A DNA stretch of 64,000 nt, taken from assembly GCF_000799565.1 (NCBI RefSeq), contig NZ_JUHB01000001.1:1925501-1989500 (forward strand), in the 5' to 3' direction. Position 1 is the first letter of the stretch; each line of letters opens with the position of its first letter. The translations under genes were made by a program, and so were the position numbers. This DNA is from Cellulophaga sp. Hel_I_12 (lineage in GTDB: Bacteria > Bacteroidota > Bacteroidia > Flavobacteriales > Flavobacteriaceae). Of the stretch, positions 27,629 through 37,172 are shown in pieces. Below the pieces are notes generated by a model. The model made no database searches. It was not told the DNA's origin and saw only the letters and a list, made by a program, of their open reading frames with translations.

Positions 27629-28480
27629 ATGAAATATCTTAGCCTTGTATTGTTTTTATTTTTACTTTCAGCCTGTGCAAATTATGGGCAGTTGACTGTT
27701 ATCACCAAATTACCTAAAAGTTTAAAGGAGAATTCCGGTATCGCTTATTACAAAGATGACAAGGTTTGGACCATTGAAGACCACGGCAACAAGGATGTCA
27801 TTTATCAGGTAGATTTTAAAGGAAATATTACACGTGAATTTAAAGTTAAAAATGCTAAAAACGAAGATTGGGAAGATCTTACTACAGATAAAAGGGGTAA
27901 TTTATATGTAGCCGATATAGGCAATAACGATAACGACCGAAAAGATTTAGTAATTTACAAACTTCCCAACCCTGAAAGGGAATCAGACGATAAAATTAGC
28001 GCTGTAAAAATTGAATTTAGCTATCCAGAACAGGCTGAATATCCACCCAAAAATGCCGATTTATTATTCGATGCTGAAGCCATATTTCATCTTGGGAACC
28101 ATTTGTTTATTATTACAAAAAATAGAGCTACCCCTTTTAATGGAAAAACCTTAATTTATAAAATACCTGATACGGAAGGAAATCACTCTGCTCAATTTAT
28201 AGATCAGTTCGTAACCTGTGAAAATGAAGCGGTTTGTAAAATAACTTCCGCAGCTGTTTCTCCAAGCGGAAAAAAAGTTGTGCTACTCAGCTATGGATTT
28301 TTATGGGTATATTCTGATTTCAGCGGTGATAAATTTTTAGAAGGAAATTTAAAAAAAATTGATCTTGGGGTAAGAACACAATTGGAGGCGGTTTGCTTTA
28401 AAGACGAAAATACCCTATTGTTATCTGATGAAGAACGCGCTCAAACAGGACAAAACTTGTATTCGTTTAAACTAGAGTAA
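27629..28480 (+). CDS. SdiA-regulated/NHL-like beta-propeller lipoprotein
   Basis: I start at MKYLSLVLFLFLLSACANYG (283 residues, lipobox LLSAC), 39 bp inside the longest frame, because it opens a clean lipoprotein leader. The mature part has propeller-like strands: ENSGIAYYKDDKVWTIEDHG, NEDWEDLTTDKRGNLYVADI, GNNDNDRKDLVIYKLP, LEAVCFKDENTLLLSDEE. These resemble SdiA-regulated or esterase-like phytase-type propellers common in Bacteroidota. The WED-LT and DIGNND motifs are the most conserved I can see. No enzymatic residues are assigned. It is divergent to the symporter (200-bp AT-rich gap without a clear promoter) and convergent with the next gene. Confidence 0.75.
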   Translation: MKYLSLVLFLFLLSACANYGQLTVITKLPKSLKENSGIAYYKDDKVWTIEDHGNKDVIYQVDFKGNITREFKVKNAKNEDWEDLTTDKRGNLYVADIGNNDNDRKDLVIYKLPNPERESDDKISAVKIEFSYPEQAEYPPKNADLLFDAEAIFHLGNHLFIITKNRATPFNGKTLIYKIPDTEGNHSAQFIDQFVTCENEAVCKITSAAVSPSGKKVVLLSYGFLWVYSDFSGDKFLEGNLKKIDLGVRTQLEAVCFKDENTLLLSDEERAQTGQNLYSFKLE

Positions 28481-28503
28481 GCAGCCATCCACCAATTTTC
28501 AAC

Positions 28504-31500
28504 TTAAAATCTAAATCCTAAACCAAAAGTAAATCTTGCGCCATCTTCACTATTGAAAATCGCTAAATTTACAGACAATAAATCGGCTGCGTTAAGAAAA
28601 AATCCACCACCGTAAGACGTATGCCAAGTGTTTGAGTCTATGTTGGGGAACCATACTCTACCATAATCAAATCCTGTAAAAAAACCTGTGGCTATGGGTA
28701 AAATACTTGTTCTTTTTTTTCCCAAACTAAAACGTAGATCTGTATTTTGATAATAGGCTGATTTTCCAATAAACCGCTGGTTCCTATACCCCCTAAGGCC
28801 ATCGTCACCCCCTATGCTTGCTGCTTGATAAAATTCAAAATCTTCTCCTGTATTAAAATGTGCTTTCCATTTTGTGGCCAAAACAAGGTTTCCACTTGGT
28901 ATTAATTTATAGTCAAATGACACGCTGGGAATTACATAGGCAAAACCATTTTGATCTTCCCCTATTTGTTTTTTATAACCTACTTGAAGCGATGTAGCCA
29001 TACCCATGGTGGGGAATGCATTATTATCTTTATTTTCATAGGAATAAGATAGCTCAGATCCTAGGAAACTTTTTCTTGTTTCTTCATTGTTTCTTTGGTA
29101 AAAATCATTGATAAACCTATCTGTTGTTTCTTCCACCTCAATAGATTCTATGAATAAGCCAGCACTGAATTTAGCACCCATTCTACCCCTCCAAACCATG
29201 GAAGGAGTGAAATTTATAGTTTCTAGTCGCACCCTATTAAAATCAAAACCTAGTTCGTCATCAAAATTATCTGTATCATTCCCAAATCCAAAAAAATTGG
29301 TAGCGAAATTTGGACTAGTAAAACGCATGGCTAACTCTAGATTCCAGTTTTCAAGGATGTGCGCAAACTCACCAACGTATGAAAAATTATAGCCACTTGT
29401 TGCAAAATAATAAGAAGCACTAACCACATGCTGCGCTTTAAAAGGGTTTTGCCTAAACCCATTTTGGGTATAGGTATTTATAAATCCAACTCGGATTCCG
29501 TCATCAGGATTAAAACCTATCGTAGGTAAAATTTGGTTAAGATTTCTTCGCATCTTAAAAGGATGATAGGTGTTTACATCATAATCATCAACTAATTTAA
29601 CTTTTACACCTTTTACATTTTTTAGTGTATTTTTTTTACTCTTGTAATCGTAAATACTAATTTTTTTGGAGGCACTAATATCATATCTATCGTTGTTTTG
29701 GCCTCCAATCAATCTTACTTTTATACCGTTATTTTGATGTCCTTTTACTTCAAATACATCATCATCATCTAAACCATAAACCCATATTTCTTTCGTCGTA
29801 TTTTTATGAAATGTTTTATCGAAAAAAAGCTTCTTTTTTTTGTCTTTCAGATTTCGATAAGCTTTTATATTAATTTCATTATTATTTAAAGGCTCGATCA
29901 CAAACCAATCATCTTTATCCGTTCCTGTAACCACGGCAAACTTGTTCAAAATAAAATAATATTCTTTGGCAGTATTCACTATACCAGCTAAACGCGCTAG
30001 TAGGTTTTTTTTAATAAGCGCCATGGTTTCATCCCTCACCTCTTCAGGAAAAGCCAAAAGTGCTTTGTCAATTATTTCTGGTGTGATATTCTCTTGGAGA
30101 TATTCAGCCTGGCGTATCCATTCTTTCTCGGTTGATTCTGGAAGTAGCGCCATATCTAAAACATAGGTTTTTGGCGAAGAATTTAAGCCCTTTACGCTTC
30201 TAATCTTTGGATTAAAACCTTCCATAAGCTTTAAACCAGGAACCGTTCTCGTAGCCATTCCCATCAACAGACCATCTCCCATGTTAGAAAACACCTGATC
30301 TCTGTCTCTAGGCACCGGCCTGTAGCTTACTTTATCGGAGCTTTTATCTTTAAATTCGGCCCAGCGCCATTGGTCGGTATGCCTATCCCAATCGCCAATG
30401 ATCATATCAAAAAGTCGTGCTCTTATATACAGCTTGGTATCTACACTGTATTTTTCATCATCACGTAAATCCTCGAGCATGGAATCTGTACTTTTTAATT
30501 CGTTCGCATAACCAAAACTTTTTAAGTCCCCATGATTATCCCCGGCATGTTCTTCAATCATATATAATTCATCTCCGAAGCTTTCATTATATTGCATTAA
30601 AGCTGTTTGTTTGGGTATATAATATAATACGGGATTGGTGTGATAAATACCAACAGCATCTGACAATACCCCTACGGTAAATGGTGCGTAAGGATGTGCC
30701 CCTGTATAAAAATCTTCTAATAAACGTTCCGCATAAGTGTCTTTTAAGTCGTCAATAACATACTGATCTGGAAAAACCATCGATTGGAGGTACAGTTCTG
30801 CACTTTTTCTCAAAGCACGCATAACGTATTCTTTACCACTTTTATCTTGTAGTCTTAAGGATTTTGATTGATGACCTCCTCCCATTTTCACGGGTATTAA
30901 ACCTCCAAAAAGGGTATCCAAATCTACTGTAGGAGCACTTACTTGGGTGGCGTAATATTTACGGTATTTCTCTCCCCATACTATTTTATGAAACTTAGAT
31001 TTATCTACCTCTTCTTTAGTGTATATGGATGCCGTAACAGTGGCAGGAAATGTATCACTATACTTTTCTGGATCTAAAACGCTAAGAGCGGGTAAAACTT
31101 CCGAGCCAAACAAAAATAAATCTTCCTCTTTATCATCTAAACCAAAATATCGAACTTTTGAGGAACCATCCGTATAAATTTCTAAGGTAGCATACCCCAT
31201 TTGTCCTGTTGAAAACTGGCTACCGTTGATGAGTCTGGTAACCCCTTTTTTTGCTCCAGAACCACTGACAATTTGCGGGGTATTTTTTTCTACAATATAT
31301 TGTAGGGTATGTTCATGACCTGAAACAAAAATTACCTTGTCTGAAAATTGGGCTAAGGTGGTCATACGGTCGCTTAACTCTCGGTAAAGCTTATTCTGCG
31401 TATCTGCTATTGAAGGCCCCGCAGTTTTACGCAAGATATTGGCAATACTACCAAACACAGGTAATGGCACAGTTTTATTACTAGGAAATAATTGTTGTTT

Positions 31501-32217
31501 TAAAGAAAATTGGCCTCCATGTGGACCATAGGTAAACATAGGATGATGCAACGCAATTAGTGTTGTACGCTCTCTATTTTCTTTGATAATATCTTCTATT
31601 TCCACCAAAAAATTTTCTCTACTTTTTATATCACAATCATCATTTATTCCTGGACGTTTGTCCCAATTTGTTAAATACCACTCTGAATCCACAAGGACAA
31701 GTACAATATCTTCTTCTATTTTTATCGTTTCAATAGGACAGCCATTTTTGGGAAAAAAAACTTGATCACTACTTAATTTTTCTTCAATATACTCTTGCTC
31801 TCTTTTGAGACCAACAAGACCCTCGGTATACCAGTCATGATTTCCTGGAATAAAGAATTTATTGCCTTTAAAATTTTCCAAAGTAGCTATTTGAGCGTCT
31901 AAATGACTTGAAGCCATTCTAAATGCTTTCGTTGAGTCTACTGGATCTGGTAAACCTGCAGGATAAATGTTATCGCCTAGAAAAATTGCAGTACTATTGC
32001 TATTCGCTCTATTTAATTTTTCTTTAAATATTTTTAGCGCAGGGTTCATTGCTCCGTAAGGAGATAGCCCTGCATCTCCAATCAAATAAAAGGTATGCAG
32101 AATTTCTTTATCGGTCATTTCATCTATTTTTAGCGCTGGATTTTTGTATTTAGCTTTGTAGGTAGCACACCCAGAAAAAAATAGAAGAATTAATAGAAGC
32201 GTTAAATGTTTGCGCAT
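28504..32217 (-). CDS. Metallophosphoesterase / kinase-like / outer-membrane barrel fusion lipoprotein
   Basis: A 1,237-residue protein with three parts. First, a lipobox (FFSGC, Cys17) and a calcineurin-type metallophosphoesterase (about 42-345): LIGDAG (45-50), FLGDNIYP (79-86), IPGNHDWY (123-130), ALHHP (222-226), VSGHEHT (298-304). Second, a segment from about 440 to 700 with GGHQSKSLRL, EYVMRALRK, IIGDWDRHTDQWRW (607-619) and VPRDRDQ (635-641), which looks like the catalytic loop and second Asp of FAM20/CotH/HipA-type atypical kinases. Third, from about 900, an outer-membrane barrel of the surface-antigen (BamA/Omp85-like) kind with GLRGYRNQRFIGKSAYYQNT and an aromatic C-terminal FTFGLGFRF. 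Phosphoesterase and barrel calls are good; the kinase reading is an inference. Confidence 0.85.
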   Translation of the reverse strand: MRKHLTLLLILLFFSGCATYKAKYKNPALKIDEMTDKEILHTFYLIGDAGLSPYGAMNPALKIFKEKLNRANSNSTAIFLGDNIYPAGLPDPVDSTKAFRMASSHLDAQIATLENFKGNKFFIPGNHDWYTEGLVGLKREQEYIEEKLSSDQVFFPKNGCPIETIKIEEDIVLVLVDSEWYLTNWDKRPGINDDCDIKSRENFLVEIEDIIKENRERTTLIALHHPMFTYGPHGGQFSLKQQLFPSNKTVPLPVFGSIANILRKTAGPSIADTQNKLYRELSDRMTTLAQFSDKVIFVSGHEHTLQYIVEKNTPQIVSGSGAKKGVTRLINGSQFSTGQMGYATLEIYTDGSSKVRYFGLDDKEEDLFLFGSEVLPALSVLDPEKYSDTFPATVTASIYTKEEVDKSKFHKIVWGEKYRKYYATQVSAPTVDLDTLFGGLIPVKMGGGHQSKSLRLQDKSGKEYVMRALRKSAELYLQSMVFPDQYVIDDLKDTYAERLLEDFYTGAHPYAPFTVGVLSDAVGIYHTNPVLYYIPKQTALMQYNESFGDELYMIEEHAGDNHGDLKSFGYANELKSTDSMLEDLRDDEKYSVDTKLYIRARLFDMIIGDWDRHTDQWRWAEFKDKSSDKVSYRPVPRDRDQVFSNMGDGLLMGMATRTVPGLKLMEGFNPKIRSVKGLNSSPKTYVLDMALLPESTEKEWIRQAEYLQENITPEIIDKALLAFPEEVRDETMALIKKNLLARLAGIVNTAKEYYFILNKFAVVTGTDKDDWFVIEPLNNNEINIKAYRNLKDKKKKLFFDKTFHKNTTKEIWVYGLDDDDVFEVKGHQNNGIKVRLIGGQNNDRYDISASKKISIYDYKSKKNTLKNVKGVKVKLVDDYDVNTYHPFKMRRNLNQILPTIGFNPDDGIRVGFINTYTQNGFRQNPFKAQHVVSASYYFATSGYNFSYVGEFAHILENWNLELAMRFTSPNFATNFFGFGNDTDNFDDELGFDFNRVRLETINFTPSMVWRGRMGAKFSAGLFIESIEVEETTDRFINDFYQRNNEETRKSFLGSELSYSYENKDNNAFPTMGMATSLQVGYKKQIGEDQNGFAYVIPSVSFDYKLIPSGNLVLATKWKAHFNTGEDFEFYQAASIGGDDGLRGYRNQRFIGKSAYYQNTDLRFSLGKKRTSILPIATGFFTGFDYGRVWFPNIDSNTWHTSYGGGFFLNAADLLSVNLAIFNSEDGARFTFGLGFRF

Positions 32218-32272
32218 AGTGGCAATTAAAGTGTTTTAAAATTTGTAATTTGGACCATGTAACTTTATTCTC

Positions 32273-33475
32273 ATGACGGACATTATATCCAAAACTGAAG
32301 CTTATGTAAATGAGCTACTTAGCGAAAAACTCGACAAGGCATACCTATATCACAATCTGAGACATACACAAAGAGTCGTTAAAAGTACTAAAGAATTACT
32401 AAACTTTTACGCCTTAGCAAAAGAAGAAAATATTGCTATTCTTACAGCTGCATGGCTTCACGATGTGGGTTATACCTTAAGTAAAACAGATCATGAAACA
32501 CATAGTGCTGTCATTGCTCAAGAATTTTTAGCAAAAATAGGATGTGATGATGATTTTATAGCGCAGGTAAGTGCTTTAATTTTAGCTACAAAAATGGGTC
32601 ATGACCCGAAAAGTTTGGCTGAGGAAATCATCAAGGATGCAGACTGCTCTCATTTTGCACAAAACAGTTATCTGCAAACTACAGAGCTATTACGTTTAGA
32701 ACTCGATTATTTAGATATTGCAAAATTTACAACAAAAGAATGGCGCCTTAAAAATATTGAGCTATTCCGGACGGAGCATCGATTTTTTACAGATTATGCC
32801 TTAAAAAACTGGCAAACTATTAAGGATGAAAATTTAGCAGTTCTTCTCAAAAAAGAAGAAAAAAATAGCAAGCTTATTAAAAAAGAAAAGTTAAAAGTAA
32901 GTCTTAAAAATAAAAGTCCTGAAAGAGGTATACAAACCATGTTTAGGGTCACCATGCGCAATCACTTAAAATTAAGTGATATTGCAGACACAAAGGCTAA
33001 TATTCTACTGTCTGTAAACGCGATAATCATATCCTTAATTTTAGCCAATTTAATTCCTAAATTAGACAATCCTAGCAATGATTATCTCATAGTACCCGCA
33101 GCCATTTTTGTGGTTTTTAGTGTTATTTCGATGATCATGTCTATCCTGGCTACACGACCAAATGTAACCAGCGGAGAATTTACCAAAGAAGATGTAAAAA
33201 ATAAGAAGGTAAATCTTTTATTTTTTGGAAATTTTCATAAAATGAAATTACAAGATTACGAGTGGGCTATTCAAGAACTTATTAAAGATCAAGAATATGT
33301 ATATACTTCATTAACAAAAGATCTATACTTTCTAGGCTTAGTGCTTAATAAAAAATACAAATTACTACGCTGGACCTATACCATTTTTATGATCGGAATG
33401 ATATTATCTGTTATTGCCTTTTTTGTGGCCTTAAAATTTTATGGCCCAGAACGTATTATCCAATTACCAAACTAA
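32273..33475 (+). CDS. HD-domain phosphohydrolase fused to a Pycsar-effector-type (DUF5706) membrane domain
   Basis: A 400-residue protein. The N-terminal half is an HD domain with His27/His31 (YHNLRH), the HD pair at 63-64 (AAWLHDVGYT) and Asp122 (KDADCSHF), which is the complete metal set of a nucleotide phosphohydrolase. From about residue 220 comes MRNHLKLSDIADTKANILLS, then three hydrophobic segments (about 245-262, 270-292, 365-390), as in the PycTM/DUF5706 membrane effector domain of pyrimidine-cyclase defence systems. No cyclase gene is adjacent. In Bacteroidota such HD-DUF5706 proteins may be chromosomal and not strictly anti-phage. It is convergent with the GAF protein gene (15-bp gap). 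Confidence 0.85.
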   Translation: MTDIISKTEAYVNELLSEKLDKAYLYHNLRHTQRVVKSTKELLNFYALAKEENIAILTAAWLHDVGYTLSKTDHETHSAVIAQEFLAKIGCDDDFIAQVSALILATKMGHDPKSLAEEIIKDADCSHFAQNSYLQTTELLRLELDYLDIAKFTTKEWRLKNIELFRTEHRFFTDYALKNWQTIKDENLAVLLKKEEKNSKLIKKEKLKVSLKNKSPERGIQTMFRVTMRNHLKLSDIADTKANILLSVNAIIISLILANLIPKLDNPSNDYLIVPAAIFVVFSVISMIMSILATRPNVTSGEFTKEDVKNKKVNLLFFGNFHKMKLQDYEWAIQELIKDQEYVYTSLTKDLYFLGLVLNKKYKLLRWTYTIFMIGMILSVIAFFVALKFYGPERIIQLPN

Positions 33476-33490
33476 TAGGTATGTGAGATT

Positions 33491-35872
33491 TTAATTATTA
33501 ATCTCAGCCATAAGATCTTCATAGGTATATTTCTTTTCGGGCGAAAGGCTATTTGCGTATTTTATATCAACACGTATCGCTTTTAGACCAGTAACGCCTT
33601 GAAGACCTTCTAGTTCTAAAATTTCTATTTTACCTCCAAAACATCCTTTGGATTTTAAAAATTTTATCGCTCTTAAATATTCTAATTCATCACTTTTTTG
33701 AGCGTAGACTACCACCATTTTACCTAGTATCGTTAAACGAAGATTAGTGCCTTTAATAAATGACTTATCAATCCTTTTTTTAATAATTTCATACCTCGCA
33801 TTATAGGTTCCGTCCACGTCAAAACGCTTTTCATCCATTCTGAATCTAATGGATAAAGAGGTATTATACACCAGAATAAGTGATGCCACGTCTAATGGAA
33901 CTGTAAGTTCTGGCTTTAAGTGGTAGTGCTCGTTTTCCATTTCGCACATCACCTGTAACTGCCATAACCTTAAGTTTCTTAAATACAACATATGGAATGG
34001 TTGGTCTTCCGCTATAGTAGCACCAATATACATGTTATGCTCTACGCCGTCTGTTTTATACCGTTCAAAATAATGAGGAAACATTTCTTGAGCCTCTTTT
34101 TGTCTTCCGTCAATAATTGATGAAAGTTTTTTGTTGATTAACATGACGCTCTGATCATAATTTCTACGATGATCGTAATATGATTTTGTTTGGGGGTCTA
34201 TTTTAGATTCGTAGGCGGTAATCAAATCAAATAATCCTTGATCTGCATATTGGCCTTTTAAGAAGCTAAAGATGGGTACTATTTCTTTTTGAATAAATTT
34301 AAAAATAGCCTGTTCACTATTGGTATGCAAAACATCTTTGACCTCTTGAATATACTCTTGAACTCTAAATAGTAATTCTTCTAAAATCGGTAATTTTTTA
34401 ACTTTTAGCGCAAAATTTATAACTCCCTTAATTTCAGAAAGCTGAATCATTAGATCGCGTTGAATCCCAATATTTCGTGCCAAAGAGGAATCTTTAATGT
34501 CTGTTTGACCGTATAATGGATAGACATCGTTAAACACAATTTCTTTAAAAGAAACTTGTTTATTTTCCATTCCATCAATCATAAATTGTCTTGCTTCTTC
34601 CTTAAACTTCCAGTATACAGCGCTATGTACAGAAGTACATTCGTTTTGAATAATAGCATCGATTCTATTTACCTCTTCGTTCATGGAGCGTAATACGCCA
34701 CTAACAATAAAAGGCATAATATCTTCTAATTTATTAGCATTTACACTGTTCAGTGCATTTTTTTTCATGGACACAAGTTCTAGAACGCCAAGCAGTTCTC
34801 CTTCGTTCGCTATTGGAGCGAATATCGCGCTTTTAATCCCTTGTTCTTTTAAATTCTTAAAGGGCCTAGCGCCTCCTGATCGCTCATATAGCGCAGCCAC
34901 ATCTGAAATCGAAAAATAAGTATTTTCATTGATTAGTTTATGATATGAAGACTTGCAGAGCGCTTCATCACAAGGTTCTAATTCATTATCTTGAAGTAAA
35001 AAGCTTTCAATACCAACCCCGAAAACTTTTTCAAATTGACTTTTTTTAGAATTATAGGTCACAAAACCAACTTTAATGTCTGAAACACTAAAGAAAGATC
35101 TAAAGGTTTGCATTAAATTCTTCATAAAACCTTCACTACCCCTTTTGCCCTTTGCAATTAAACTCGATTTTATTTCTGAAATGGCATGTTCATTAGTCAC
35201 ATCAAACATCGACGAGATCACAAAACCCTTACAAATAAAACTCTTTGGTGGAATTTTTTCTTTCCATAAGGCTAAATCATCAAAATTCTCTAGAAGTTCG
35301 TTGAAATCTTTTTTAGTTAGATTTTTTGACTTATCCGTCGGTAAAATTTCCATAAAATCTGCATTGTACAAAATTCTATAATGCCGCATAACGCCATTTT
35401 TATCAGGAATGTCATAAAAAAATGGTCGCTTAAAATCTAACTGATACTTGTAATGTGTACTTAAAACAATAGTACACGCTAGAATGTAAAGGTGATGCTC
35501 CGGCAAGTTCCGTAAATGTGGAGAAAATTCGTTATCCACGGCATCAGCATCTTCTAATATTTTTTTGAATCGTTCAGAAACATTAAAAATCACATTATCA
35601 TAAGGCAAAGAAGCTGCTTTAATTTCGTTGTTAGTCAATACTCCTGAAAAAGTGTCTTGTAAAATTATTTCAATAATATCTTTATGTTTTTCCAGCAAGC
35701 TAATATCCGTAAACCCTTCTCTTAATTCGGGATACGGTGCTTGAGCATCAAGAATATACCTTGCTTTTTGTGCGATAAAACTATTTTCGCTTTGCGCTAA
35801 AACATCATATTGTTCTAATAATTTATTAAAACTAATAATTTGATCTAGTGGAGATTGTAGTTTGCTATCCAT
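33491..35872 (-). CDS. Large GAF-domain protein
   Basis: A 793-residue soluble protein with no signal peptide or membrane segment. The central part (about 255-395) is GAF-like: KVGFVTYNSKKSQFEKVFGV, then SAIFAPIANEGELLGVLELV, a typical last-strand pair. The N-terminal 250 residues and the C-terminal 400 are mainly helical; the C-terminal part contains long helices (VNRIDAIIQNECTSVHSAVY, QFMIDGMENKQ) and an ending KYTYEDLMAEINN. No histidine kinase, cyclase or phosphodiesterase motif is visible, so it may be a ligand-sensing regulator or scaffold. It is divergent from the metallophosphoesterase (113-bp shared promoter space) and convergent with the HD-DUF5706 gene. Confidence 0.75.
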   Translation of the reverse strand: MDSKLQSPLDQIISFNKLLEQYDVLAQSENSFIAQKARYILDAQAPYPELREGFTDISLLEKHKDIIEIILQDTFSGVLTNNEIKAASLPYDNVIFNVSERFKKILEDADAVDNEFSPHLRNLPEHHLYILACTIVLSTHYKYQLDFKRPFFYDIPDKNGVMRHYRILYNADFMEILPTDKSKNLTKKDFNELLENFDDLALWKEKIPPKSFICKGFVISSMFDVTNEHAISEIKSSLIAKGKRGSEGFMKNLMQTFRSFFSVSDIKVGFVTYNSKKSQFEKVFGVGIESFLLQDNELEPCDEALCKSSYHKLINENTYFSISDVAALYERSGGARPFKNLKEQGIKSAIFAPIANEGELLGVLELVSMKKNALNSVNANKLEDIMPFIVSGVLRSMNEEVNRIDAIIQNECTSVHSAVYWKFKEEARQFMIDGMENKQVSFKEIVFNDVYPLYGQTDIKDSSLARNIGIQRDLMIQLSEIKGVINFALKVKKLPILEELLFRVQEYIQEVKDVLHTNSEQAIFKFIQKEIVPIFSFLKGQYADQGLFDLITAYESKIDPQTKSYYDHRRNYDQSVMLINKKLSSIIDGRQKEAQEMFPHYFERYKTDGVEHNMYIGATIAEDQPFHMLYLRNLRLWQLQVMCEMENEHYHLKPELTVPLDVASLILVYNTSLSIRFRMDEKRFDVDGTYNARYEIIKKRIDKSFIKGTNLRLTILGKMVVVYAQKSDELEYLRAIKFLKSKGCFGGKIEILELEGLQGVTGLKAIRVDIKYANSLSPEKKYTYEDLMAEINN

Positions 35873-35985
35873 AATAGTATTGGTCGTTTCTTAATATATA
35901 AAATTACGCAAGAAAAACAGTATTTTTAATTCGTAATAAACTGCAATAACCAAAGTTTTTTTGGAGTTTTATAAAAATTTATCGG

Positions 35986-36891
35986 ATGTCTTCAAAATAC
36001 AGATTATCAAGAGCCTATAAAAATGCAAAGATCCTAGCTTTTGACAATACTTCAAAATTTATTCTATTTAGCGATTGCCATAGGGGAGACAACAGCTTTG
36101 CCGATGATTTTGCCAACAACAGAAACATTTATTTTCACGCCCTAAAATTCTACTTGAACGAAGGTTTTTCGTACATAGAACTAGGTGATGGTGATGAATT
36201 ATGGGAGAATACTAGTTTTGAATCCGTTTTTAATGCGCATAAAAATGTATATTTTTTACTCCAAGAATTCTTTAAAAAAGATAGGTTGCACATGATTTGG
36301 GGAAATCATGATATGGTGTATAAGGATTCTAAATTAGTAGCGCAGAATTTAGATACTTATTTTGACCCTGTTGAAGGTTGCACTAAAGCCTTACTCCCAA
36401 ACTTACCTTACCATGAGGCTCTAATTTTAAAACATAAAGATACCCGTCAAGAGCTATTTTTAACACATGGCCATCAAGCAGATTGGTGGAACTACACGTT
36501 TTGGAGATGGGGTCGCTTTTTAGTTCGAGTGCTTTGGAAACCTTTACAAGTATGGGGCATTGCAGATCCGACCAGCCCAGCCAAAAACTATAAAGAACTT
36601 ATAAAAATAGAACGAAGAATTAAAAAATGGATTGTAGAAAACAAGTATTTATTGACTATTGTTGGCCACACGCATAGGCCAAGGTTTCCACAACCAAGTG
36701 AAATTCCTTTTTTTAATGACGGTAGCTGTGTACACCCACGGAGCATTACCGGTATAGAAATAGAACACGGAGCTATTAGCTTGATTAAATGGAATATTGA
36801 AACCACGGACGACGGCGTCTTAAGAGTTGTAAGAGTATTATTGGAAGGGCCTAAAAAATTAAGTGATTATCAAAAAATGAATACTGTTTAA
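35986..36891 (+). CDS. Calcineurin-like metallophosphoesterase
   Basis: A 301-residue cytoplasmic phosphoesterase with the full metal-ligand series: FSDCHRGD (Asp/His, about 29-36), LGDGDELWE (66-74), WGNHDM (105-110), THGHQADWW and VGHTHRPRF near the C-terminal third. The Trp-rich loop after GHQADWW (NYTFWRWGRFLVRVLW) is a membrane-association-like patch that recalls UDP-2,3-diacylglucosamine hydrolase (LpxH/LpxG-like) members. The aberrant GDGD in place of GDxxD... motif wording is as read: ELGDGDELW. Substrate is not assigned. It is divergent to the GAF gene and stands alone. Confidence 0.85.
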   Translation: MSSKYRLSRAYKNAKILAFDNTSKFILFSDCHRGDNSFADDFANNRNIYFHALKFYLNEGFSYIELGDGDELWENTSFESVFNAHKNVYFLLQEFFKKDRLHMIWGNHDMVYKDSKLVAQNLDTYFDPVEGCTKALLPNLPYHEALILKHKDTRQELFLTHGHQADWWNYTFWRWGRFLVRVLWKPLQVWGIADPTSPAKNYKELIKIERRIKKWIVENKYLLTIVGHTHRPRFPQPSEIPFFNDGSCVHPRSITGIEIEHGAISLIKWNIETTDDGVLRVVRVLLEGPKKLSDYQKMNTV

Positions 36892-37172
36892 CACAAAAAG
36901 TGCCGGTTTTAATTTAATAAAAGTGATGCGCTGCGCACGGGCCGGTATCATTCATAGTACTGAGTAACTTTAGGTAGCCCTTGTGAGGCTAAAAAAATAG
37001 AAGAAAAAATTATAGTGCTGGTCAATTAAAAAAAATCTCAACTAATCTTTTGTGGTTTTGTAACGAAAAGAATCGCATAGCGATGCGTACTTTCTTTATT
37101 TTAACATCAATTTAAAACACATTGGCAGGGTATTTGTTAAATTTACAGTGACTTAAGTTTATTTAAATACCT
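36892..37172. other. Gene-free spacer with small palindromes
   Basis: About 280 bases with no ORF. It contains the odd palindrome TGCGCTGCGCA (36927-36937) and a short dyad CGCAT-AGCG-ATGCG (37074-37087), neither with a U-tract. The part nearest the next gene is AT-rich and probably its promoter, but no clean TTTG/TAnnTTTG pair is seen. Confidence 0.5.

Noticed and set aside
32273..33475. Complete Pycsar anti-phage operon
   Set aside because: No pyrimidine cyclase gene is adjacent; neighbours are a GAF protein and a fusion phosphoesterase on the other strand.
36892..37172. Small RNA or riboswitch in the spacer
   Set aside because: Only short isolated palindromes; no conserved aptamer pattern or terminator recognised.
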